Shown here in pieces: positions 17,309 to 26,279 of a stretch of 64,000 bases of DNA. Each line of letters starts with the position of its first letter. The first letter of the stretch is position 1. Location of the stretch: positions 310,001-374,000 of the forward strand of contig CAVSQS010000003.1 in NCBI GenBank assembly GCA_963730165.1, in the 5' to 3' direction. Under the pieces are notes generated by a model that was not told the origin of the DNA, made no database searches, and saw only the letters and a list, made by a program, of their open reading frames with translations. Both the position numbers and the translations under genes were made by a program. The stretch comes from DASSQJ01 sp963730165 (GTDB lineage: Bacteria; Actinomycetota; Actinomycetes; Actinomycetales; Dermatophilaceae).

Positions 17309-20300
17309 GTGAAGAGAGGGACGATCGCTGCAACGGCAGCGGCCGCGCTGGCGCTGGTGGGGACACCGGCGCTCGTCGGTACGGCAACCGCGGCACCGAA
17401 CGAGAGTGCGTCGGCCAGTGACGCGGGCGCGAAGGTCAAGCAGGGCAAGTGGGACAGCTACGTCGTCGTGATGAAGGCCGACCCGCTCGTCAAGAGCTTC
17501 GATACCGACGAGCTGGGCTCGTCGAAGGCGAAGCAGAAGAAGGGCGAGCTCAAGGCGTCGCACAACAGCGTGCTCAAGCGCGCCGGCGTCTCCAGCTCGA
17601 AGAAGACCTACGACTACACGAACAGCCTCAACGGCTTCACCGCACGCGTGTCGTACGCGCAGGCCCAGAAGCTCGCGCGCGACCCGAGCGTCGCCCAGGT
17701 CCTCCCCGACGAGCTGCGGCAGCCGCAGTCGCTCGCGGCGGGCTCGGACCAGATCAAGCCCGCGCCGGGGCAGACCCTGCGCGAGTTCCTCGGCATCGAC
17801 GGACGTGCCTCCAAGCGCAGTGCCGGGACCAACGGGTCCGTCGGCAGGGGTGACGGCGAGCTGCTCGGCGTCATCGACAGCGGCATCTGGCCGGAGCACC
17901 CGAGCTTCGCCGACGACGGCAGCTACCCGCCGCTCGGCTACGCGCTCGACGACTCCGAATACCCCACCTGCGACTTCGGGAACACCGCCGCGAACCCCGA
18001 CGACGCACCGTTCACGTGCAACAACAAGCTCGTCGGCGCACGTGAGGTCCTCAAGAGCTACCGGGCCAACATCCCCCTCGCCGACGGCGAGTTCGACTCC
18101 GCCCGTGACGACGACGGCCACGGCACCCACACGGCGTCAACCGCCGCGGGCAACGCCGACGTGCGCGCCTGGATCTACGACGAGGACCGCACGCTCGACC
18201 ACACCTCCGGGATCGCGCCGCGAGCCCAGATCATCGCGTACAAGGCACTCGGCACCCTCGGTGGCTTCACCTCGGACCTCGCCGCCGCCATCGACCAGGC
18301 GGTCGCGGACGGCGTCGACGTGATCAACTACTCGATCGGTGGTGGTCCGGGCCTGAACTCCGCGGACGCCATCTCGTTCCTCTTCGCGAACGACGCCGGT
18401 GTGCACGTCGCCACCTCGGCCGGCAACTCCGGCCCGGGCGAGGCCACCATCGGCGGCCCGGCCGACCTGCCCTTCGTCACCACGGTCGGCGCCAGCACCC
18501 AGCCGCGGTTCTACGGCGGCACCGTCGTCCTCGGTGACGGCCGGAAGGTCGTCGGCTCCTCGGTGACCCTCGCGAGCGAGAAGGACCTGCCGCTCGTCGA
18601 CGCCACCGACATCGGCAACAAGCTGTGCCTGAGCAAGGCGGCGCTGGGCGACGACGCGGCGTTCGCGGCGTTCGAGGCGGGTGCCGACGGCAAGATGGTC
18701 ATCTGCTGGCGCGGCGCGAGCGGCCGCTCGGAGAAGAGCCTCCACGTCCTCGAGGCGGGCGGCAAGGCGATGGTCCTGGCGAACCAGGACGACGTCGACA
18801 ACTACTTCACCGACAACTTCCGGGTGCCCACCGTGATGGTCGACAAGAGCGAGGGCGACCTCCTCGCCGACTACTCGAGGACCGCGGGCGCGACGGCGAG
18901 CATCGTCGACACCGGGGACATCGACACCTTCACCCCGGCACCGTCGATGGCGGTCTTCTCCTCGCGGGGCCCGAACCCGTCGGCGGCGTCGATCATCAAG
19001 CCCGACATCACCGCCCCGGGCGTCCAGGTGCTCGCCGGCGCGTCGCCGATGCCGATCGGTGACGACTACGAGCCCGGCCAGCTGTTCCAGGCCATCGCGG
19101 GCACGTCGATGTCGAGCCCGATCATGGCGGGCATCTTCCTGCTCGTCGACGAGGCGCACCCCGACTGGTCCCCGGCAGCGGTCAAGTCCGCCGTGATGAC
19201 GACGGCCTACCAGGACGTGGTCGACAACGACCGGACGTCCCCGGCCGACCCGTTCGACTTCGGGGCGGGCCACGTCTCGGCGCCGATCAAGGCCATCAAC
19301 CCGGGCCTGGTCTACGACGCAGGGTTCCTCGACTTCCTCGGCTTCTACTGCGACGCCGACCCGTCGATCTTCAGCAACGCGGCGGCCACCTGTGGCTCGC
19401 TCGCCGACGCGGGGATCCCGACGAGCGTCGAGAACCTCAACTACCCGACGATCGGCATGTCGGCGGTCGCGGGCAGCAAGACCGTCACCCGGACGGTGAC
19501 CAACGTCAGCGGTCACACGTCGAGGTACCGGGTCTCGGTGGAGAACCCGCCGGGGATGAGCATCTCGGTCTCGCCGAGCACGTTGCGGCTCAAGGCCGGT
19601 CAGAGTGCCTCGTTCGAGGTCACGGTGACCAACCGGTCGGTGCCGTTCAACACGACGTGGTCCTTCGGGTCCATCACGTGGAAGAGCAGCACCAACACCG
19701 TGCGCAGCAATGTCGCCGCCTACGCGACGGCGTTCGAGGCCCCGGAGTCCGTCTCCGGCAGCGGCGCGTCGGGGTCGGTGGCGATCCCGGTCTCCGCCGG
19801 TGACAACGGCACGTACACGGCTACCCCGAGCGGGCTCGCGGCGAACCAGCCGTTGGCCGGCACGGTCCTCCAGGACCCGGACCAGGCGTTCGACGGCTGC
19901 GGCAACGACGGTCAGGCCGGCGTGTCGGTCCAGCCGTTCACGGTCGAGGCCGACACGAGCTACCTGCGTCTGGAGCTGGTCATGCCCGGTGACGACGACA
20001 TCGACCTCTTCCTCTGCAAGGGAACCGAGGAGGTGGCGACCAGCACGGCCGGTGGGACGAACGAGCTGATCGAGATGGCCGACCCGGCCGCGGGCGCCTA
20101 CACGCTCTACGTCCACGGGTGGGCCGTCGTGTCCCCCGGGGCCGGGCAGGCGCTCGACTTCAGCGTCGACCGGTGGCAGCCGGTGGCCGGCGTCGGCGGC
20201 CTGACCGTCGACCCGACCACGCGGGAGGTCTCGATCGGTGACCAGTTCGACGTCACCGCGTCGTGGTCCGGAGCCTCCGCGGGCACGTCCTACGGGACGG

Positions 20301-20365
20301 TCGCCCACACCCTCGACGGGACGGCCTACGGCCAGACCATCGTCAAGGTGGACAACACCCCCTGA
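17309..20365 (+). CDS. Secreted subtilisin-like serine protease (S8) with I9, PA and C-terminal domains
   Basis: 1018 aa from GTG 17309 (GGAGG four nt upstream). Signal peptide with a charged KR start and a hydrophobic core, cleaved near TATAA. An I9 propeptide follows (about 40-140). The catalytic triad is Asp in GVIDSGIWPEHP, His in DGHGTHTAS and Ser in GTSMSSPIMAG, with Asn in TSAGNSGPG. A protease-associated insert (about 430-530) and a fibronectin-III-like domain (about 700-800) give a plant-subtilase-like layout. The last 200 residues include a pre-peptidase-like module with DDIDLFL and a terminal beta domain. No LPxTG or TM anchor is seen, so it is probably released. Confidence 0.92.
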   Translation: MKRGTIAATAAAALALVGTPALVGTATAAPNESASASDAGAKVKQGKWDSYVVVMKADPLVKSFDTDELGSSKAKQKKGELKASHNSVLKRAGVSSSKKTYDYTNSLNGFTARVSYAQAQKLARDPSVAQVLPDELRQPQSLAAGSDQIKPAPGQTLREFLGIDGRASKRSAGTNGSVGRGDGELLGVIDSGIWPEHPSFADDGSYPPLGYALDDSEYPTCDFGNTAANPDDAPFTCNNKLVGAREVLKSYRANIPLADGEFDSARDDDGHGTHTASTAAGNADVRAWIYDEDRTLDHTSGIAPRAQIIAYKALGTLGGFTSDLAAAIDQAVADGVDVINYSIGGGPGLNSADAISFLFANDAGVHVATSAGNSGPGEATIGGPADLPFVTTVGASTQPRFYGGTVVLGDGRKVVGSSVTLASEKDLPLVDATDIGNKLCLSKAALGDDAAFAAFEAGADGKMVICWRGASGRSEKSLHVLEAGGKAMVLANQDDVDNYFTDNFRVPTVMVDKSEGDLLADYSRTAGATASIVDTGDIDTFTPAPSMAVFSSRGPNPSAASIIKPDITAPGVQVLAGASPMPIGDDYEPGQLFQAIAGTSMSSPIMAGIFLLVDEAHPDWSPAAVKSAVMTTAYQDVVDNDRTSPADPFDFGAGHVSAPIKAINPGLVYDAGFLDFLGFYCDADPSIFSNAAATCGSLADAGIPTSVENLNYPTIGMSAVAGSKTVTRTVTNVSGHTSRYRVSVENPPGMSISVSPSTLRLKAGQSASFEVTVTNRSVPFNTTWSFGSITWKSSTNTVRSNVAAYATAFEAPESVSGSGASGSVAIPVSAGDNGTYTATPSGLAANQPLAGTVLQDPDQAFDGCGNDGQAGVSVQPFTVEADTSYLRLELVMPGDDDIDLFLCKGTEEVATSTAGGTNELIEMADPAAGAYTLYVHGWAVVSPGAGQALDFSVDRWQPVAGVGGLTVDPTTREVSIGDQFDVTASWSGASAGTSYGTVAHTLDGTAYGQTIVKVDNTP

Positions 20366-20382
20366 GTCGCCTCGCGACCACG

Positions 20383-20419
20383 GCGTGCCCGCCGGCTCCA
20401 CGTGAGCCGGCGGGCACGC
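20383..20419 (+). terminator. Strong hairpin after the subtilase gene
   Basis: Perfect 16-bp stem, GCGTGCCCGCCGGCTC pairing with its complement, around a 5-nt loop (CACGT), 18 bp after the stop. There is no T-run, as is usual in high-GC actinobacteria. Confidence 0.8.
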
Positions 20420-20447
20420 CCGCGTCCACGGGTGGTAGGACGGGGGC

Positions 20448-21218
20448 ATGACCGCCCGGCCCCTCGCGCTCGTCCGTCGGCCCGGACCGCGGCTCGCGGA
20501 CGGCCTCGTCACCCACCTCGAGCGCGTGCCGATCGACCTCGACCTCGCCCGTGAGCAGTGGGACCGCTACGTCGCGGCCCTGCGTGGCGCCGGGTGGGAG
20601 GTGCTCGAGGTGCCGCCCGCCGACGACTGCCCCGACGCCGTCTTCGTCGAGGACCCGCTGCTCGTCCAGGATGACCTCGCCGTCCTCACCCGACCGGGGG
20701 CCCCCGAACGCCGAGGCGAGACGGCGGGTCTCGAGCAGGCGGTCCATGACCTCGGCCTCCGGGTCGAGCGGGTGGAGGCACCGGCGACGCTCGAGGGCGG
20801 CGACGTGCTGCGGGTCGGTGAGACCGCGTACGTCGGCCTCGGCGGACGTACCAACGGCGCCGGGATCCACCGGCTCGCGGGGCTGCTGGCGCCGTACGGC
20901 CTCCGCGTCCAGGCCGTGCCCGTCACCCGGGCCCTGCACCTGAAGTCGGCGTGCACCGCCCTGCCGGACGGGACGGTGGTCGGCTGGGGCCCCGTCGTCG
21001 ACGACCGCGACGCCTTCCCGGCCTACGAGGACGTCCCCGAGGAGCCGGGGGCACACGTCGTGCTCCTCGGCAGCGACCACCTCCTCATGGCGGCCAGCGC
21101 GCCGTCGACCGCTGCCGTCTTCCGGGGCCACGGGTACCGGGTGACGACCGTCGACATCGGCGAGTTCGAGAAGCTCGAGGGGTGCGTCACGTGCCTCTCG
21201 GTGCGGCTGCGGCCGTGA
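20448..21218 (+). CDS. Dimethylargininase-like amidinohydrolase (DDAH family)
   Basis: 256 aa. VFVEDPLLV, LEGGDVLRVG, the histidine in ALHLKSACT and the C-terminal nucleophile region EKLEGCVTCLSVRLR are the DDAH/arginine deiminase signatures. Likely hydrolyses dimethylarginine or a related guanidino compound in the cytoplasm; exact substrate not provable here. TAGGAC at 20436-20441 is six nt before the ATG. Confidence 0.88.
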   Translation: MTARPLALVRRPGPRLADGLVTHLERVPIDLDLAREQWDRYVAALRGAGWEVLEVPPADDCPDAVFVEDPLLVQDDLAVLTRPGAPERRGETAGLEQAVHDLGLRVERVEAPATLEGGDVLRVGETAYVGLGGRTNGAGIHRLAGLLAPYGLRVQAVPVTRALHLKSACTALPDGTVVGWGPVVDDRDAFPAYEDVPEEPGAHVVLLGSDHLLMAASAPSTAAVFRGHGYRVTTVDIGEFEKLEGCVTCLSVRLRP

Positions 21219-21236
21219 CCGAGCCGCAGACACCGC

Positions 21237-21265
21237 TTGGCTGGACGGCGCGGGCGTGGCATCCT
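21237..21265 (+). promoter_or_regulatory. Promoter for the leuA leader
   Basis: -35-like TTGGCT (21237-21242), a 17-bp spacer and -10-like CATCCT (21260-21265). The hexamer ends seven nt before the GTG of the leader peptide, so the leader is probably leaderless. Confidence 0.5.
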
Positions 21266-21272
21266 CGACCTC

Positions 21273-21317
21273 GTGCGTTCGGCACTTCTCCTCCTTCGCT
21301 GCCGCGGCGGGGCCTGA
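21273..21317 (+). CDS. Leucine-rich leader peptide of leuA (attenuator)
   Basis: A 14-codon frame reads MRSALLLLRCRGGA and stops. Four consecutive leucine codons (CTT CTC CTC CTT) lie at 21285-21296. It is followed by a stem of CTCGTC-GCGG (21329-21338) with CCGC-A-GACGAG (21366-21376), and then leuA at 21396. Ribosome stalling at the Leu codons when leucine is scarce would change which hairpin forms. Leucine attenuators ahead of leuA are known in actinobacteria. The alternative pairing has not been modelled. Confidence 0.65.
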   Translation: MRSALLLLRCRGGA

Positions 21318-21395
21318 CACGGCCGCCCCTCGTCGCGGAGTCCCTGCTGCACCCGGCCGGTCCAGCCGCAGACGAGACGAAGGCGTAGCGAGACG

Positions 21396-23147
21396 ATGAT
21401 CCACCCCCAACAGCCCTCCGGGATGCCGGCACGCAAGTACGTGCCCTTCCAGGACCAGCTCGAGGTCCACCTCCCCGACCGCACCTGGCCCGACCGCGTG
21501 ATGACCAAGGCCCCGCGCTGGTGCGCGGTCGACCTGCGTGACGGCAACCAGGCGCTCATCGACCCGATGGACGCCGAGCGCAAGATGCGGATGTTCAAGC
21601 TCCTCGTGAAGATGGGCTACAAGGAGATCGAGGTCGGCTTCCCGAGCGCGAGCCAGACCGACTTCGACTTCGTCCGGGAGCTCATCGAGGGCGGTCACAT
21701 CCCGGATGACGTGACGATCCAGGTCCTCACCCAGGCCCGGGACCACCTCATCGAGCGCACGTACGACGCCATCCGCGGCTCGAAGCAGGCGATCGTCCAC
21801 TTCTACAACTCGACATCGGTCCTCCAGCGGCGGGTCGTCTTCGGGATGAACGAAGACGGGATCGTCGACATCGCCCTCCAGGCGGCGCGGCTGTGCCGAA
21901 AGCTCGAGGAGACGGTCCCCGAGACCACCGTGTACTACGAGTACTCCCCGGAGTCCTACACCGGCACCGAGCTCGAGTTCGCGGTCCGCATCTGCAACGA
22001 GGTCATCGAGGTCATCGACCCCACGCCCGACCACAAGATGATCGTCAACCTGCCGGCGACGGTCGAGATGGCCACGCCGAACGTCTACGCCGACTCCATC
22101 GAGTGGATGATCCGCCACCTCGACCGGCGTGAGTCGGTCGTCGTCTCGCTGCACCCGCACAACGACCGCGGCGAGGGCGTCGCGGCGGCGGAACTCGGCT
22201 ACCTCGCCGGGGCCGACCGCATCGAGGGATGTCTCTTCGGCAACGGGGAGCGCACCGGGAACGTGTGCCTCGTGACGCTGGGGATGAACCTCTTCAGCCA
22301 GGGTATCGACCCGCAGATCGACTTCTCCGACATGGCCGAGATCCGTCGCACGGTGGAGTACTGCAACCAGTTGCCGGTCCACGAGCGGCACCCCTGGGGC
22401 GGCGACCTCGTGTACACCGCCTTCTCCGGGTCCCACCAGGACGCGATCAAGAAGGGGTTCGAGGACATGGAGCGGCGCTCGACGGCCGTCGGCCGCGGCA
22501 TCGACGAGATCGACTGGGGGGTCCCGTACCTGCCGATCGACCCGCACGACATCGGCCGGTCCTACGAGGCGGTCGTGCGCGTCAACAGCCAGTCCGGGAA
22601 GGGCGGGGTGTCCTACCTGCTCAAGGCCGAGCACGGCCTCGACCTGCCCCGGCGCCTCCAGGTGGAGTTCAGTCACGTCGTCCAGGCCCGGACCGACGCC
22701 GAGGGCGGCGAGCTGAGCGCCGAGGAGATCTGGGGGATGTTCGCCGACGAGTACCTCCACTCGGCCGACGAGGAGCGGCGCTGGGGCCGCTTCGCCCCCG
22801 TGCGCTCGACGATCACCGGACACGATGACGGCCTCGACCACATCGAGTCGGTCATCACCGTGGACGGCAAGGAGACCGAGATCTTCGGCCGCGGCAACGG
22901 CCCCATCGCCGCCTTCCTCGACGCACTCGCTCCGCTCGGGATCGACGTCCGGGTCCTCGACTACCACGAGCACGCCCTGTCCGCCGGTGGCGACGCACGA
23001 GCCGCGGCCTACGTGGAGTGCGCCGTCGGGGAGCGGGTGCTCTGGGGCGTCGGGCTGCACGAGTCGATCGTCAAGGCCTCGCTGCGGGCCATCCTCTCGG
23101 CGCTGAACCGGGCCGAGCGCGACGCCCCGGACGTCGTCGAGGTCTGA
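21396..23147 (+). CDS. leuA: 2-isopropylmalate synthase
   Basis: 583 aa. QQPSGMPARKYVPF is the N-terminal block of the long actinobacterial LeuA. The DRE-TIM catalytic domain has DLRDGNQAL and the metal histidines in SLHPHNDRGEG. A C-terminal LeuA dimer/regulatory domain (about 440-570) gives leucine feedback. It condenses acetyl-CoA with 2-oxoisovalerate as the first step of leucine synthesis. Preceded by a leader peptide with four Leu codons; its stop overlaps the next gene by one base. Confidence 0.97.
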   Translation: MIHPQQPSGMPARKYVPFQDQLEVHLPDRTWPDRVMTKAPRWCAVDLRDGNQALIDPMDAERKMRMFKLLVKMGYKEIEVGFPSASQTDFDFVRELIEGGHIPDDVTIQVLTQARDHLIERTYDAIRGSKQAIVHFYNSTSVLQRRVVFGMNEDGIVDIALQAARLCRKLEETVPETTVYYEYSPESYTGTELEFAVRICNEVIEVIDPTPDHKMIVNLPATVEMATPNVYADSIEWMIRHLDRRESVVVSLHPHNDRGEGVAAAELGYLAGADRIEGCLFGNGERTGNVCLVTLGMNLFSQGIDPQIDFSDMAEIRRTVEYCNQLPVHERHPWGGDLVYTAFSGSHQDAIKKGFEDMERRSTAVGRGIDEIDWGVPYLPIDPHDIGRSYEAVVRVNSQSGKGGVSYLLKAEHGLDLPRRLQVEFSHVVQARTDAEGGELSAEEIWGMFADEYLHSADEERRWGRFAPVRSTITGHDDGLDHIESVITVDGKETEIFGRGNGPIAAFLDALAPLGIDVRVLDYHEHALSAGGDARAAAYVECAVGERVLWGVGLHESIVKASLRAILSALNRAERDAPDVVEV

Positions 23148-24046
23148 TGAGCGGGGTCGACGCCGTGAGCAACGGCACCGCGCTCGCCTGCGGCCTGTCG
23201 ACGGTCGACGTCGTCCACGTCGTCGATGCCGTCCCGGGCCCCGACGAGAAGGTCGTCGCCCGCTCGACCGAGGTGGTGGCGGGAGGTCCGGCCCTCAACG
23301 CCGCGCTGACGTGCTCGCTGCTCGGGATACGGACCCGCCTGGTCAGCGCCGTCGGCGTGGGCCCGCTCGCCTCCGTCATCGCCCGCGAGTACGCCTCCTG
23401 CGGGGTCGCCCTCGTCGACGTCGCGGGCCCAGCCTTCGAGCCGCCGCTCTCGTCGGTGCTCGTCACCCGCTCGTCAGGGTCCCGGGCCGTGGTGTCGCGC
23501 AACGCCGTCGGTGCCGACGGCTACGCGGACCACTCGCCCCGACGGGTCGCCGAGTGGCTCGACGGGGTGGGCGCGGTGCTCGTCGACGGCCACCACCTCC
23601 GGGTGGCCCTCGCGGTGGCGCGGGAGGCTCGCCGCCGCGAGATTCCGGTGATCCTCGACGGCGGGTCGTGGAAGCCGGGGCTCGAGGAGCTCCTCGGGCT
23701 CGTCGACGTCGCGGTCGTCTCGGACGCCTTTGCCGTGCCCGGGTCGGGCGGACGGCACGGCGACCGGCTGACGTCGGTGCTCGAGCTCGGCCCGTGGTGG
23801 GTGGCCCGCACCGCGGGGCCGCACCCCGTGCGGTGGGCCGGCGCGGACGACACCTCGGGGGAGGTGCCGGTCCCCGAGGTGGAGGTCGCCGACACGCTCG
23901 GCGCCGGGGACGTCCTCCACGGCGCACTGCTCGCCGAGGTCGCGCGGGCGGGGACGCAGGACCTGCCCGCGGCCCTCGCGGTCGCCGTCGACGTGGCCTC
24001 CCGCTCGGTCGCGGCGGCCGGCGCGCGGGGCTGGGCGAATCGGTAG
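23147..24046 (+). CDS. PfkB-family carbohydrate/nucleoside kinase
   Basis: 299 aa. VVAGGPALNAALTCSLLG near the N-terminus and DTLGAGDVLHGALLAE near the C-terminus are the two PfkB signatures; the Asp of GAGD is the catalytic base. Substrate unknown (ribokinase/adenosine-kinase-like). ATG overlaps the leuA stop (TGATG), so it is probably translationally coupled, although a pathway link to leucine synthesis is not evident. Confidence 0.88.
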   Translation: MSGVDAVSNGTALACGLSTVDVVHVVDAVPGPDEKVVARSTEVVAGGPALNAALTCSLLGIRTRLVSAVGVGPLASVIAREYASCGVALVDVAGPAFEPPLSSVLVTRSSGSRAVVSRNAVGADGYADHSPRRVAEWLDGVGAVLVDGHHLRVALAVAREARRREIPVILDGGSWKPGLEELLGLVDVAVVSDAFAVPGSGGRHGDRLTSVLELGPWWVARTAGPHPVRWAGADDTSGEVPVPEVEVADTLGAGDVLHGALLAEVARAGTQDLPAALAVAVDVASRSVAAAGARGWANR

Positions 24047-24055
24047 CCTCCCCCC

Positions 24056-24403
24056 ATGGCTGCGGGCTCCGTCGAGGAGTACCTGGGACGGTTCGACGGC
24101 GAGGTCCGCCACCGCCTCGAGTCGATGCGCGAGACCGTCCGTGCGGCGGCCCCCGACGCCGTGGAGTCCATCGCGTACGGCATGCCCGCCTACAAGGTCG
24201 ACGGGAAACCGCTCGTGTACTTCGCGGGGTACGAGAGGCACGTGGGGTTCTACGCGACGCCCAACGGGCACGAGGCGTTCGCCGACGAGTTCGCCGGGTA
24301 CCCGCAGGGCAGGGGGTCGGTGCAGTTCCCACACACCGAGCCGCTGCCGACGGACCTCGTGCGCCGGGTCGTCGAGTTCCGCGTCGGCGTCGTCCGGGGC
24401 TGA
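24056..24403 (+). CDS. DUF1801 family (YdhG-like) protein
   Basis: 115 aa. VEEYLGRFDGEVRHRLESMR, IAYGMPAYKVDGKPLVYFAGY and GSVQFPHTEPLP are the DUF1801 blocks, as in YdhG/Fra-like proteins. Role uncertain; a B. subtilis homologue has been described as a frataxin-like iron chaperone. TAGCCT (24044-24049) is six nt before the ATG. Three bases separate its stop from the next GTG. Confidence 0.88.
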   Translation: MAAGSVEEYLGRFDGEVRHRLESMRETVRAAAPDAVESIAYGMPAYKVDGKPLVYFAGYERHVGFYATPNGHEAFADEFAGYPQGRGSVQFPHTEPLPTDLVRRVVEFRVGVVRG

Positions 24404-24406
24404 GTC

Positions 24407-25208
24407 GTGGACCCGGTCGAGCCGGCAAGCTGGCACCACGGTCTCGTCGCCCGGTGGTGGGCGTACTTCGCCGACCCTGGCCCCGAGGTCGCCTACATCC
24501 GTGGGTTCGTCGAGGCGGGCCAGCCCGCGCTGGACCTGGCCTGCGGCGCCGGTCGGCTGCTCGTCCCCTACGTCGAGTCCGGTCTGGATGTCGACGGTGT
24601 GGATGCCTCCCCGGGCATGGTGGCGTGGTGCACGGAGGCCGCCCGCGGGGCCGGCGTCGAGCCGGAGGTGTCCTGCGCGGGCGATGCACGCGCTCGACCT
24701 GCCCCGCCGCTACCGCACCATCTACGTCTGCGGTGGTCTGGGGTTGGGGTCGACGCGTGCGCAGGACGCCGAGGCCCTCCGTCGGATCTTCGATCACCTC
24801 GAGCCCGGCGGGACCCCCGTGCTCGACAACGAGGTGCCGTACGTGGACCCGAGGCGATGGGGGTACTGGGCGGCGAGGCCCTCTCCGGCGCTGCCCGAGG
24901 CCGACGAGCCCCCGGAGGAACGGCAGACCGGGCCCGACGGATGTGAGTACGCGCTGCGCGCGCGGATGCTCGCCCTGGACCCGGTGGCCCAGCAGGAGGT
25001 CTGGGAGATCCGTGCACGCCAGTGGCGGGACGGTGCGCTCGTCGCCGAGGAGCGCCGTCGGCTCACGGCCAACCAGTACTTCGCGGGAGAGCTAGTCCTG
25101 ATGCTCGAGGCGGCGGGCTTCACCGACGTGCGCGTGCGGGGCCCGTACAACGACCTCGAGCCCACGGCGGCGGATGATGTCCTCGTGTACCTCGCCGCCC
25201 GCCCGTGA
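24407..25208 (+). pseudogene. SAM-dependent methyltransferase with one frameshift
   Basis: From GTG 24407 the frame gives the SAM-binding N-terminus (ALDLACGAGRLLVPYVESGLD). It loses similarity after VEPEVSCA at about 24678. The continuation AMHALDLPRRYRTIYVCGGLG...DNEVPYVDP lies one frame over and runs to the stop at 25208. A single base change in length near 24675-24681 (GCGCGGGCG) would restore a protein of about 266 aa. Either a recent inactivating indel or a sequence error in a G/C run. Confidence 0.75.
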
Positions 25209-25232
25209 GCCCCCGACCGTTCGGGTCGGGCA

Positions 25233-25859
25233 TCACCGGACCCCGCGGACGCGGAACTGGATGCTGATGCGGGGCCCGACCGGCCTCGCCGTCTTGGGCA
25301 CGCAGTGGTCCCACGTGCGCTGGCACGACCCACCCATGACGACGAGGTCGCCGTGGCCCGACGGGATGCGCAGCGACGAGCCGCCGTCCCGCGGGCGCAG
25401 GAGCAGGTCGCGGGGTGCCCCGACGGAGAGGATCGCCACCATCGTGTCCTGCTCGCGGCTGCGCCCGATGCGGTCGCCGTGCCAGGCGACCGAGTCCTGA
25501 CCGTCGCGGTAGAGGCACAGCCCGGCCGTGACGAACGGCTCCCCGAGCTCGGCGGCGTAGTGCACCGAGAGTGCCTCGCGGCACTCCTCGAGGGCGAGGT
25601 GGGGGAGTGCCTCCCCCTCACCGTAGAAACGGAGGAGCCGCGGCACGTCGACGACCGAGTCGTACATCTGCCGTCGCTCGGCGCGCCAGGGCACGTCGCG
25701 GCGCAGTCGCTCGAAGAGGTCGTCGGCCCCGCCGACCCAGGCCGGACGGTGGTCGACCCAGGCGCCGTGCGCCAACGTCGTGCGCTGCGCGGTGCCGTCG
25801 AGTGCACGGACCTCGATCCCGTCGGCGAGGTCGAGGAGCGACCCCTGGAGCACGCCCAT
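25233..25859 (-). CDS. AlkB-like alpha-ketoglutarate-dependent dioxygenase
   Basis: 208 aa from ATG 25859; TACGGT lies six nt upstream on the minus strand. The iron ligands are in AWHGDRIG (HxD) and a distal His in TWDHCVPKT. The 2-oxoglutarate arginine lies in RISIQFRVR. LCLYRDGQDSVAWHGD matches the AlkB/ALKBH family that removes alkyl groups from nucleic-acid bases. Whether DNA, RNA or another substrate is used is not determinable. Confidence 0.88.
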   Translation of the reverse strand: MGVLQGSLLDLADGIEVRALDGTAQRTTLAHGAWVDHRPAWVGGADDLFERLRRDVPWRAERRQMYDSVVDVPRLLRFYGEGEALPHLALEECREALSVHYAAELGEPFVTAGLCLYRDGQDSVAWHGDRIGRSREQDTMVAILSVGAPRDLLLRPRDGGSSLRIPSGHGDLVVMGGSCQRTWDHCVPKTARPVGPRISIQFRVRGVR

Positions 25860-25942
25860 GCGAGGACCGTATCCTGGAATCGAACACGTGTCCACACCTT
25901 CGACCGCGGGGTGCCCGTCGTGTCGCGAGGGCGCCACGTGCG

Positions 25943-26213
25943 CCGTGGATGGCGTTCGGTGTCCTCATGGCGGCCCCCTCGGCCTCGAAGACGACCCAGT
26001 CCGCCGCCGACCGGGCCCTGGCAGAGGGAGCTGCGGCGTGCCGGCGTCGACGTCCTCGATGCCCGACCGCACCACACCGAGACAGGCCTGGCGAGCCACC
26101 CGCTCGCCGGGAGGCCCCACGGCTGCCTCGGGGAGCCCGCGGTCGTCGCCGAGGCGGTCCTCGACGCGGTCGAGGCAGGTCGTTCCGAGCTCGGCTCGGA
26201 CGCCTTGTGCTGA
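25943..26213 (+). pseudogene. Fossil 3' end of a short-chain dehydrogenase
   Basis: In one frame, APSASKTTQSAADRALA matches the SDR catalytic stretch YSASKAALSAADRALA with the catalytic Tyr changed to Pro. After a frameshift at about 26020-26030 the sequence continues RELRRAGVDVLDARPHHTETGLASHPLAG and ends at TGA 26213. The NAD-binding N-terminal half is missing, since the divergent AlkB-like gene begins just upstream. Truncated, frameshifted and lacking its key residue, it is non-functional. This explains most of the 420-bp gap before recO. Confidence 0.6.
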
Positions 26214-26279
26214 GCACCTGGACGGTGGCCGACGGCCCGGCATCCCGCCGATGTCGGCGGTCGGACCGACAATGGGACG

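Noticed and set aside
18137..20512. Very long minus-strand open frame opposite the subtilase gene
   Set aside because: High-GC codon bias produces long antisense frames. The plus strand holds a clear catalytic triad and signal peptide, and the antisense product is low-complexity Arg/Val/Asp with no recognisable domain.
20343..23060. 905-codon minus-strand open frame opposite the DDAH-like and leuA genes
   Set aside because: Covers two well-conserved plus-strand genes and the leader region; composition is that of an antisense shadow.
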